Below are positions 40,254-47,731 of a stretch of DNA of 64,000 nucleotides, piece after piece (positions within the stretch are counted from its first letter, which is position 1; every line of letters starts with the position of its first letter). This DNA is from Motiliproteus sp047633175. Lineage in GTDB: Bacteria > Pseudomonadota > Gammaproteobacteria > Pseudomonadales > Balneatricaceae. The DNA lies in contig JBLIEQ010000004.1 in NCBI GenBank assembly GCA_047633175.1, forward strand, positions 1-64,000. The letters run 5' to 3'. The notes below the pieces were generated by a model. It was given only the letters and a program-made list of their open reading frames with translations. It searched no databases and was not told the origin of the DNA. The position numbers and the translations under genes were made by a program.

Positions 40254-42881
40254 TTACCCGGTGTTGCGCATCCCCACAGAGATGCCGGTCATGGTCACCA
40301 TCAGCGCCTGCTCCACCGTCTTGTCGGGGCAGCTGCGGTCGCGGCGTAACAGCTCCGCCTGCAGATAGTGCAGCGGATCGATGTAGGGATTGCGCACCTG
40401 AATCGACTGCCGCAACATCTCGTTATCACTGAGCAGATGGCTGCTGTTTTTTAGCGCCGGTATCAGCTGCTGCGCCTGGCGCAGCTGTTGGCGCAGGCGG
40501 CTGCCCAGCGGGTGCAGTTCGGGGTCGACCAGGCACTGCTCATAGTAGCGGGCGATAGCCGGTTCGGCCTTGGCGAGTACCATCTCCAGCATCTCGATAT
40601 ATGCGGTGAAGAACGGCCACTGTTCCAGCAGTTCACGCAGCAGGGGTCGCTGTTGCTGTTCGATGGCTTGGGCCAGTGCCTGACCGCTGCCGAGCCAGGC
40701 GGGCAGCATCAGTCGGGTCTGCGTCCAGGCAAAGATCCAGGGGATTGCGCGCAGGCTTTCAACCCCGCCATCTTGCTTACGTTTCGCCGGTCGGCTGCCC
40801 AGAGGCAGCCTGGCTAGCTCCTGCTCGGGCGTCAGCTGGCGGAAGTAGGGGACGAACTCTGGGGTTCCCCGAATCACTCTGACATACTCTTGATGCGACT
40901 CTGCGGCCAAGCTATCCATCAGCGCACACCATTGCGGCTTGGGGCTGATGGGCGGTACTAGGCTCGCTTCGAGCACGGCTCCGGCGTACAGCTCCAGGTT
41001 ACGGACCGCGACTTCGGGCATGCCGAATTTATAGCGGATCATCTCCCCCTGTTCGGTGACTCTCAGGCTGCCGTCGACTGATCCGGGCGGCTGCGACAGG
41101 ATGGCGGTATGGCTGGGTCCTCCGCCACGGCCAACGGTGCCACCGCGGCCATGAAACAGGGTGAGATCGACGCCATGCTGTTGGCACAGGCGGGTCAACG
41201 ATTCCTGGACTCTATACTGGGCCCAGGTAGCGGCCAGGGCACCGGCATCTTTGGAGGAGTCGGAGTAACCGATCATCACCTCCTGATGGCCTGCGCAATA
41301 GTCTGCGTACCAGGGAAGCCGGAGCAGGGTATCGATACAGGCGGGCGCGTTGTCCAGATCGGTCAGGGTCTCGAACAGCGGCGCGATACGGATATGATAG
41401 CCGCAGCCGCTCTCTTTGAGCAGCAGTGCCACGGCGAGAATATCGGAAGGACTCGAGGCCATCGATATAACATAGCTGCCCAGCGATTGTGGGTCGTGGC
41501 GGGCGACCACGGCGCAGGTATCGAGCACTTCCCGGACCTCTGCGCTGGGTTGCCACCGACGCGGCAGCAGCGGCCGTTTGTTGATCAGCTCCTGCAGCAG
41601 ATAGGCTTGTTTTTGGGGCTCGGGCCAATCGCTGTAATGTCCCAGCTCATAGTAAGCGGTGAGCTCATCGATCACCTGCGCATGGCGTTCTGCATTCTGG
41701 CGGATATCCAGACGCACCAGACTCAGGCCGAAGCAGGCGATCCGGCGCAGGGTGTTGGTCAGGCAACCGTCGGCGATTAGCGCCATGCCGCATTCACGCA
41801 GCGAGCGATCACAGAGCAGCAGGGGTGCTAACAGTTCGTGATCATAGAGATAGGTATTTTCTGGCTTGCGCCAGCCCTCATCCAGACAGGTCTTTGCCCA
41901 GCTACGCGTGTTCTCGAGCGTCTGGCGTACCTGGCGTAACAGTTCGCGATAGGGTTCGTTACAGGCGCCGGTATGGGTTATGAGTTCTTCGCTGGCATGG
42001 CTCATCGACAGCTCATGGAGTAGGTTTCTTATGTCGCCTAACAGCAGGTCGGCAGCCATCCAGCGGGCCAGCAGCAACACCTCTTCGGTGACGACGGCAG
42101 TGACGTTGGGGTTGCCATCACGATCACCACCCATCCAGGAGCAGAACCTGATCGGTGCGGCGTCCTGGGGCAGTGTTGTCCCGCTGACCCTTTGAAGTTC
42201 GCGATCGAAGCGGCGCAGAAAGGTGGGGACCGCCTCCCAAAGCGAGTTTTCGATCACCGCGAAGCCCCATTTGGCTTCATCGACCGGCGAGGGTCGCTCG
42301 TTGCGAATTTCGTTGGTATGCCAGGCTTCGCTGATCAGCTGCTGTAAACGCTCGCTGAGATCGATGCTGCGGTTGCTGAGCGGGTGCTCATGATCGAGCT
42401 GCTCCAGCAGTTTCGCCATGCTTTCATATTTCTGAATAAAGGTGCGGCGGTTAACCTCGGTGGGGTGTGCGGTCAGAACCAGGTCGATCTGCAGTGTGGC
42501 GGCCTTATTGGCCAGGCTTTGCGGATCTATCCCGGCCTCGATGATCTCATCGAAGACTCGGCTGAGCGCCTGAGGATCCGGCTTGGAGACCACCAGCGAG
42601 TTACGGCGCCGCACCCGATGGTACTCTTCGGCCAGGTTGGCCAGGTTAAGAAACTGCCCGAAGGCCCGTGCCATAGGGACCAGTTCGGACTGTTCCAGCT
42701 GTTGCAGGGCGCTAACCAGCTCGCTGGTATCAATCTCGCCGCGGCGTGCGGCCTTGGACAGTTTGACGATGGCTTTGACTTTGTCGAGAAAGGGTTGCCC
42801 CTGATCATTGCTGATCGCCAGTCCCAGCAATTTTCCGAGTCGGCGAACATCGTTACGCAGTGGTGCCTGCAGATCCGTCAT
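40254..42881 (-). CDS. ppc: Phosphoenolpyruvate carboxylase
   Basis: 875 residues, the usual size. It fixes bicarbonate onto phosphoenolpyruvate to refill oxaloacetate. Diagnostic motifs are LTAHPTEVNRRTF with the active-site His, MGGDRDGNPNVTA, GYSDSSKDAG and the glycine-rich FHGRGGTVGRGGGPSH, and the conserved C-terminal end is MRNTG. Upstream lies a 13-bp tandem repeat array in the region where the promoter should be. A group II intron fragment sits downstream. Confidence 0.96.
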   Translation of the reverse strand: MTDLQAPLRNDVRRLGKLLGLAISNDQGQPFLDKVKAIVKLSKAARRGEIDTSELVSALQQLEQSELVPMARAFGQFLNLANLAEEYHRVRRRNSLVVSKPDPQALSRVFDEIIEAGIDPQSLANKAATLQIDLVLTAHPTEVNRRTFIQKYESMAKLLEQLDHEHPLSNRSIDLSERLQQLISEAWHTNEIRNERPSPVDEAKWGFAVIENSLWEAVPTFLRRFDRELQRVSGTTLPQDAAPIRFCSWMGGDRDGNPNVTAVVTEEVLLLARWMAADLLLGDIRNLLHELSMSHASEELITHTGACNEPYRELLRQVRQTLENTRSWAKTCLDEGWRKPENTYLYDHELLAPLLLCDRSLRECGMALIADGCLTNTLRRIACFGLSLVRLDIRQNAERHAQVIDELTAYYELGHYSDWPEPQKQAYLLQELINKRPLLPRRWQPSAEVREVLDTCAVVARHDPQSLGSYVISMASSPSDILAVALLLKESGCGYHIRIAPLFETLTDLDNAPACIDTLLRLPWYADYCAGHQEVMIGYSDSSKDAGALAATWAQYRVQESLTRLCQQHGVDLTLFHGRGGTVGRGGGPSHTAILSQPPGSVDGSLRVTEQGEMIRYKFGMPEVAVRNLELYAGAVLEASLVPPISPKPQWCALMDSLAAESHQEYVRVIRGTPEFVPYFRQLTPEQELARLPLGSRPAKRKQDGGVESLRAIPWIFAWTQTRLMLPAWLGSGQALAQAIEQQQRPLLRELLEQWPFFTAYIEMLEMVLAKAEPAIARYYEQCLVDPELHPLGSRLRQQLRQAQQLIPALKNSSHLLSDNEMLRQSIQVRNPYIDPLHYLQAELLRRDRSCPDKTVEQALMVTMTGISVGMRNTG

Positions 42882-42917
42882 GGTTTCGTCCCTGGTAAAT
42901 TGTCTGCTGAAAACGTG

Positions 42918-42996
42918 CCTTTGTCTCTGTGCCTTTGTCTCTGTCCTTTGTCTCTGTCCTTTGTCTCTGTCCTTTGTCTCTGTCCTTTGTCTCTGT
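42918..42996 (-). repeat. 13-bp tandem repeat array upstream of ppc
   Basis: Six copies of CCTTTGTCTCTGT, five in uninterrupted 13-bp steps and the first separated by one extra G. On the ppc strand the unit is purine-rich and contains AAAGGA. It starts 36 bp before the ppc start codon, so it lies in the leader or promoter. Confidence 0.93.
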
Positions 42997-43061
42997 CCTT
43001 TAGTGTTCGCAAGGTCGTCAAGGGGCTGGTATCAGAGTAGACGGGCAGTGAGGGACTGAAC

Positions 43062-44402
43062 CTACTCTGCCAGCTTCTGAGCTAATTCATAACCATTCTG
43101 GATACAATCGGCCACCGAGATCCCATCGCGCCAGTTAGCCCGCAGATGGACTCCGGGCAGCGGTTTGAGTGCGCTGTCGATCGCCTCCAGGCGTTGCAGA
43201 TGCCCCAGTTGATACTGGGGAATGGCTTGCGGCCAGCGGCTGATCTCGACCAGTTCTGGTGCACTCTCGATACCCAGTACCGGTGTGATATCTCGGAGTA
43301 CCCGCCGCAATAACTCGGCATCATCGACCTTTGCGGCTTCGGGGTTGAGGCTGCCGCCGATAAAGCAGGTCAGCAGATGCTGATCTTCGGGCGCCCTCCG
43401 CGGGAAAACACTGGAGGGGAATAGCACCCCGAGTGTCTCGACCCCCGTGCAGCGAGGGATCAGAAAACCAAACCCATCCAGTGGGTGCCGGACACTCGAT
43501 CTCTTGAATCCCAATGATACCGAGGCGATGGTCGGATACTCGATCGGCTCGAACAGCGCTTTCAGTTCACTGATATGCGGACTCAACAGGTCGGCGCAGG
43601 CATTGGCGGGCAGCGTCAGGATCACCTCGTCGGCTTGCCACTGCCTGGCGGCATTCCCAGCCTGCCACTGACCGTTATCGAGTCTGCGCAGCTGATCGAC
43701 CTGAATGCCGGTGTGCAGTTCGGCACTCAGTTTTTCGGCCAGGGTATCGGCCAGAAATTGCATCCCGTCGGTGAACGAGATCATCTCTCCAGAGGGACCT
43801 GCGCCGCCACGGTGTTTATGAAACAAGGTCTTGGCGATAGCGCCGATAATCATCGAGCGGTAGTCGCGCTCGAGTGCATACACCTTGGCGGTAGCTGCGC
43901 GGGCCGATAGCTTATCCGGATCACCGGCGTAAACGCCGGACACAAACGGGTTGATGGCGTAATCGAGAAACTCCTTACCTAGCCTGCGTTCCACAAACCG
44001 GGCCACCGATTCCTCCTCGCGAGCACGGCCTATAAAAGGTTCGAGCAGCAGCCGCCACTTACCGGCGGCATTGAACAGCGGGGTGCGGATGAACTCTCTC
44101 AGGCCCATCGGCAGCGGGTGAATCTGCTGATCACGGAGGATAAAGCGCTTATGACTGGCGCTGTTGGCTGGGATCGGTGTTATCGCCAGACTCTCGAACA
44201 GGATGTTCAGTGCCGGGCGGTTGTTGAGGGTCGAATTGGGACCGCGTTCTATCAGGAAGCCATCGCGTTTGAGGGTGCGCAGATTACCACCCGCCTGTTC
44301 CCTGGCTTCGAGCAGGGTGACCTGGTGGCCCTGCTGTTTTAGAAACCAGGCAGTCGTCAGACCAGAGATCCCAGCACCCAAAATTAAATATGAACGACTC
44401 AT
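43062..44402 (-). CDS. hemY: Protoporphyrinogen oxidase (oxygen-dependent, HemY/HemG type)
   Basis: 446 residues. The FAD dinucleotide motif GAGISGLTTAWFLKQQGH and then GGNLRTLKRDGFLIERGPN mark the flavin monoamine oxidase-like family; internal features such as AINPFVSGVYAGDPDKLS and the C-terminal LRANWRDGISVADCI fit protoporphyrinogen oxidase. It oxidises protoporphyrinogen IX to protoporphyrin IX in haem synthesis using oxygen. Divergent from nudF. The symbol hemG is also used for this enzyme in some annotations. Confidence 0.9.
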   Translation of the reverse strand: MSRSYLILGAGISGLTTAWFLKQQGHQVTLLEAREQAGGNLRTLKRDGFLIERGPNSTLNNRPALNILFESLAITPIPANSASHKRFILRDQQIHPLPMGLREFIRTPLFNAAGKWRLLLEPFIGRAREEESVARFVERRLGKEFLDYAINPFVSGVYAGDPDKLSARAATAKVYALERDYRSMIIGAIAKTLFHKHRGGAGPSGEMISFTDGMQFLADTLAEKLSAELHTGIQVDQLRRLDNGQWQAGNAARQWQADEVILTLPANACADLLSPHISELKALFEPIEYPTIASVSLGFKRSSVRHPLDGFGFLIPRCTGVETLGVLFPSSVFPRRAPEDQHLLTCFIGGSLNPEAAKVDDAELLRRVLRDITPVLGIESAPELVEISRWPQAIPQYQLGHLQRLEAIDSALKPLPGVHLRANWRDGISVADCIQNGYELAQKLAE

Positions 44403-44586
44403 AAACTCCTCAGTAATTCTTCAGAAGCTCTTCAGAAAAGCATCCAAAGCATTCAAAATATCCAAATTTGTACCCACTATAACGACCACGGTTTTTTATT
44501 CAATTGCTTAGACACAGATAAAAGATGATGTTGGTGACCGGAGGTCAATCCGGTTATAGTTTAACGAAGTTTCAGAGGGTGTTTTG

Positions 44587-45234
44587 ATGTCTGTTTTTAA
44601 GTCAACCTTTAGCCGTGACGACGTAGAGCTGCTTAAGCGCGAGCGGGTGTTTGATGGTTTTTTTAAGCTGGATCGCGTGCACCTACGTCACCGCCGCTTC
44701 GAGGGTGGCTGGTCCGAGCCGCTGGTGCGTGAACTCTTTATCCGTGACGATGCCGTCTGCGTACTGCCTTACGATCCGATCAGCGATTGCGTGCTGCTGA
44801 TCGAGCAGTTTCGAGTCGGCGCACTCCTGGATGAACGCAGCCCCTGGCTGTTCGAACTGGTGGCCGGCATCGTCGAACCGGGCGAGTCGGTTACCGATGT
44901 CGCCCATCGGGAGATGGAAGAGGAAGCCGGTGCCAAGTTGCTGGCTCTGGAACCGATCTGCCGTTGCCACGTCAGCCCGGGTGGCAGCCAGGAGGCCATA
45001 CAGCTGTTCTGTGGTTTGATCCAGTCCGAGGGACTCGGAGGGCTCCACGGTCTAGCGCATGAGGGAGAAGATATACGCGCGACGGTAATGTCGCGGCAGG
45101 AGGCCCATCAGGCACTGCTCGACGGCGTGATCAACAATGCCGGGACGATCATGGCGCTGCAGTGGCTGGCGCTTAATCACCGTCGATTACGCGAGCAATG
45201 GCAGCCGCTGTTGACCGATCAGGCTGCCGTATGA
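44587..45234 (+). CDS. nudF: ADP-ribose pyrophosphatase (Nudix hydrolase)
   Basis: 215 residues from ATG 44587 (AGAGGG eight bases upstream). It has a perfect Nudix box GIVEPGESVTDVAHREMEEE plus AGA, the metal-binding motif. It hydrolyses ADP-ribose to AMP and ribose 5-phosphate. Its last codons, ending QAAV with a stop shared as ATGA, are partly duplicated in the tandem repeat that follows. Order nudF-yqiB-cpdA-yqiA-parE is that of E. coli and many relatives. Confidence 0.94.
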   Translation: MSVFKSTFSRDDVELLKRERVFDGFFKLDRVHLRHRRFEGGWSEPLVRELFIRDDAVCVLPYDPISDCVLLIEQFRVGALLDERSPWLFELVAGIVEPGESVTDVAHREMEEEAGAKLLALEPICRCHVSPGGSQEAIQLFCGLIQSEGLGGLHGLAHEGEDIRATVMSRQEAHQALLDGVINNAGTIMALQWLALNHRRLREQWQPLLTDQAAV

Positions 45235-45377
45235 GTCGGGCACTCACAAAGCGCTATGTTTCTGATCTCTGTGCGAATGTAAAGGAAGCTTGTGGCGAAT
45301 CCAGGCGCCTCCCAGCTGATAATTTCAAGATGCGAGAGCTAAGGCAGCCACGGCTGACCGAGGAGGCTGCCGTATGA
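45231..45377 (+). CDS. Chimeric mini-ORF 1 in the nudF-yqiB junction repeat
   Basis: 48 codons. It starts MSRALTKRYVSDLCA, matching the YqiB N-terminus (MSLGLRKRYVPDLCA), and ends MRELRQPRLTEEAAV, matching the NudF C-terminus (ending PLLTDQAAV). Its ATG overlaps the nudF stop (ATGA) and its own stop overlaps the next ATG. This first unit is more diverged than the next two. It is read directly from the sequence; expression is inferred. Confidence 0.6.
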   Translation: MSRALTKRYVSDLCANVKEACGESRRLPADNFKMRELRQPRLTEEAAV

Positions 45378-45520
45378 GTCTGGCACTCAGAAAGCGCTAT
45401 GTTCCTGATCTCTGTGCGAATGTAAAGGAGGCTTGTGGCGAATCCAGGCGCCTCACAGCTGATAATTTCAAGATGCGAGAGCTAAGGCAGCCACGGCTGA
45501 CCGAGGAGGCTGCCGTATGA
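45374..45520 (+). CDS. Chimeric mini-ORF 2 in the nudF-yqiB junction repeat
   Basis: 48 codons, MSLALRKRYVPDLCA at the start and RLTEEAAV at the end, with a strong GAGGAGG Shine-Dalgarno and ATGA overlaps at both ends. Same design as the units on either side. The YqiB-like start is closer to true YqiB than that of unit 1. Confidence 0.6.
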   Translation: MSLALRKRYVPDLCANVKEACGESRRLTADNFKMRELRQPRLTEEAAV

Positions 45521-45663
45521 GTCTGGGACTCAGAAAGCGCTATGTTCCTGATCTCTGTGCGAATGTAAAGGAGGCTTGTGGCGAATCCAGGCGCCTCACA
45601 GCTGATAATTTCAAGATGCGAGAGCTAAGGCAGCCACGGCTGACCGAGGAGGCTGCCGTATGA
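45517..45663 (+). CDS. Chimeric mini-ORF 3 in the nudF-yqiB junction repeat
   Basis: 48 codons, MSLGLRKRYVPDLCA at the start, identical over these 15 residues to the true YqiB start, then ANVKEACGESRR where YqiB has QQACGESN, and RLTEEAAV at the end. Its stop overlaps the yqiB ATG, so ribosomes ending here could restart on yqiB. Confidence 0.6.
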   Translation: MSLGLRKRYVPDLCANVKEACGESRRLTADNFKMRELRQPRLTEEAAV

Positions 45664-46109
45664 GTCTGGGACTCAGAAAGCGCTATGTTCCTGATCTCTG
45701 TGCGCAGCAAGCTTGTGGCGAATCCAATTACGCTAAGTTGATGCGGCTGTTGCCCGGTTTTGATACGGTCGATATGCATCAGTTTCAGATCAGCTGGCAG
45801 CAACACCGAGTGCAGGTGGAGATTCTGGTGGAAGAGCGTTTCGCCTATACCAGCACAGTGCATATCGCCCAGCATCAGGATGCTGACTGGATCCAGATGC
45901 CTGCGCTGATTGTGCGGCTCTATCACGATGCGCGTATGGCCGAGGTTGTTTGCCGTAAGCGGCGGAGTCAGCTGCGTGGCAGTTATCCCTACCCCAATGC
46001 GAAGATGCATCAGCCCGATGAGAAAGCTCAGCTTAATCGCTACCTGAGCGAGTGGTTGAACCAGTGCCTGGCACAAGGGCATACCTCCCAGGCGGTAGCC
46101 CGAGTATGA
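45660..46109 (+). CDS. yqiB: DUF1249 family protein YqiB
   Basis: 149 residues; YARLM-like start (SNYAKLMRLLPG), then HQFQISWQQHRVQVEILVEE and YPNAKMHQPDEKAQLNRYL are typical of DUF1249. Function unknown. In E. coli it lies between nudF and cpdA as here. Its start codon is the fourth ATG of the junction repeat. The stop overlaps the cpdA start (ATGA). A cytoplasmic protein without membrane segments. Confidence 0.88.
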   Translation: MSLGLRKRYVPDLCAQQACGESNYAKLMRLLPGFDTVDMHQFQISWQQHRVQVEILVEERFAYTSTVHIAQHQDADWIQMPALIVRLYHDARMAEVVCRKRRSQLRGSYPYPNAKMHQPDEKAQLNRYLSEWLNQCLAQGHTSQAVARV

Positions 46110-46963
46110 ACCCGACTGATAAAGACCTGCTCTGCGATCCTGACCGACCCTGTAAACTGATCCAACTCAGTGATCTGCACCTGCCAGGGCTGCGCGAACA
46201 GCGCTACCGGGACCGTGATGTCGAGCAGCAGTTTCTGCAGATCCTGGAACATGTCCACAGACAACATCCAGACCTGGATGCATTGCTCCTGACGGGCGAT
46301 CTGGTCCAGCATGGCCACGCCGATGCCTACCAACGGCTCGCCGGTTATCTCAACAGTTTTGGCAAGCCTTGGTACTGGATCGCCGGCAATCACGATGCCC
46401 TCGCCGAGATGCAGCGTATTCGTCCGACGCCAGGATCCGCCCTGATCGCTAACGGCTGGCGGATCCTTATGCTGGACAGCAATGCCGCAGCTGATGGCCT
46501 GGGATCGGGGTCCTTGGGTGACGCTGAGTTAGCGCGGCTCGAGGATCAGTTACAGTGCGCACTGCAGACCGGGGAGTCGCTGTTGCTGGTACTGCACCAT
46601 AATCCGCTGTCGGTACAGAGCCTGTGGCAGGACAGGATCATGCTCGGGGATGCAGAACGGCTTTGGCAGCTGTTCAGTCGGTATCAGGTGGCGGTCACGG
46701 TGCTGTTCGGGCATGTGCACCAGGTCTGGGATATGACGCAGCAGTCTGTCAGGCTGCTCAGCTGCCCCTCCACGGCGGTGCAGTTTGTGCGTGGCCAGGA
46801 GCAATTGCTGATCGAGACCCAGGGAGCTGAGGCACTGCCCGGTTATCGCTGGCTGACACTGAGTCCTGCAGGATCGGCTCAGGATAAGCCGTCCGGGTTG
46901 CTTTCATCCGGGTTGCTTTCGTCCGGATTAACGACCGCCATTGAGCGGGTCCATACAGACTAA
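46106..46963 (+). CDS. cpdA: 3-prime,5-prime-cyclic AMP phosphodiesterase CpdA
   Basis: 285 residues from ATG 46106, overlapping the yqiB stop. Calcineurin-like metallophosphatase motifs in order: LSDLHLPG, GDLVQHG, GNHD, LHHNP and GHVHQVW, binding two metal ions. It hydrolyses cAMP and so limits CRP signalling. The end carries two and a half in-frame copies of a 15-bp repeat (46892-46932, SGLLS units), so the tail length may vary. Confidence 0.92.
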   Translation: MNPTDKDLLCDPDRPCKLIQLSDLHLPGLREQRYRDRDVEQQFLQILEHVHRQHPDLDALLLTGDLVQHGHADAYQRLAGYLNSFGKPWYWIAGNHDALAEMQRIRPTPGSALIANGWRILMLDSNAAADGLGSGSLGDAELARLEDQLQCALQTGESLLLVLHHNPLSVQSLWQDRIMLGDAERLWQLFSRYQVAVTVLFGHVHQVWDMTQQSVRLLSCPSTAVQFVRGQEQLLIETQGAEALPGYRWLTLSPAGSAQDKPSGLLSSGLLSSGLTTAIERVHTD

Positions 46964-47083
46964 ACGATTGTTGGTTGGGTATTTACGCGAAACTGTGTGA
47001 GAATCGATGCTCTGCTGTTATCCAGAAGAGCAGAGCCGAGCCGCGTCCTTATGCAAAACCATGCTATGCCAGAGCACTATTGA

Positions 47084-47731
47084 ATGACCTCTAACACAGC
47101 GCCGCTGTACCTGTATGTTCATGGCTTTAACAGCTCGCCACACTCCTATAAGGCGCGTCAGCTGCAACACTGGTTCAGTACTGTCAACCGCGCTGATCGA
47201 CTGCTGGTGCCCAGCCTGCCATACGCGCCGGCGGCTGCGGTGGCGTTACTCGAAGCGCTGGTGATCGAGCAGGCTGGGCGTCCGCTGGTGTTGCTGGGGA
47301 GCTCGTTGGGGGGCTTTTATTCAACCTGGCTGACCGAGAGGTTCGGCGCGATTCAGCCGATCCGCAGCATTCTGATCAACCCGGCGATCCGCCCCTTTGA
47401 GCTGCTCGATCTCTGGCTGGGTGAGAATGAAAATATCTATACCCATGAATCTTATCTGCTAACCCCAGAGCATCTGCGGCAGCTCAATGCAGTAGACTGC
47501 CCGCAGTTGGCCGATCCGAGTCGCTATCTATTATTGACCCAGACCGGGGATGAGGTGCTTGATTATCGCCAAGGGGTTGAAAAACACAGTAATTCCCTTC
47601 AGATTGTAACGCTTGGAGGTGAACACGGTTTTACCAATTTTGAATCCTACTGGCCGCGTATGTTTGAGTTTGCTGGCGATAGCGAACTGCAGCGGTTAGC
47701 CGAATCCCATGTGAGAGAACTGAGCAGTTGA
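47084..47731 (+). CDS. yqiA: YqiA family esterase
   Basis: 215 residues, alpha/beta hydrolase. The N-terminus YLYVHGFNSSPHSYKARQ, the nucleophile elbow GSSLGGFYS, an Asp in QTGDEVLDYR and a His in GGEHGF give a complete triad. YqiA of E. coli has esterase activity on short acyl esters; the natural substrate is not known. Its stop overlaps the parE start. Confidence 0.9.
   Translation: MTSNTAPLYLYVHGFNSSPHSYKARQLQHWFSTVNRADRLLVPSLPYAPAAAVALLEALVIEQAGRPLVLLGSSLGGFYSTWLTERFGAIQPIRSILINPAIRPFELLDLWLGENENIYTHESYLLTPEHLRQLNAVDCPQLADPSRYLLLTQTGDEVLDYRQGVEKHSNSLQIVTLGGEHGFTNFESYWPRMFEFAGDSELQRLAESHVRELSS

Larger units (their letters stand above)
45231..45663 (+). repeat. 143-bp tandem triplication of the nudF/yqiB junction
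   Basis: Start codons fall at 45231, 45374, 45517 and finally 45660 (true yqiB), each 143 bp apart. Each unit carries the first codons of yqiB, a middle part, and the last codons of nudF with GAGGAGG seven bases before the next ATG. Units 2 and 3 are almost identical, unit 1 is diverged, which fits stepwise recent amplification from the original overlap. Confidence 0.93.
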
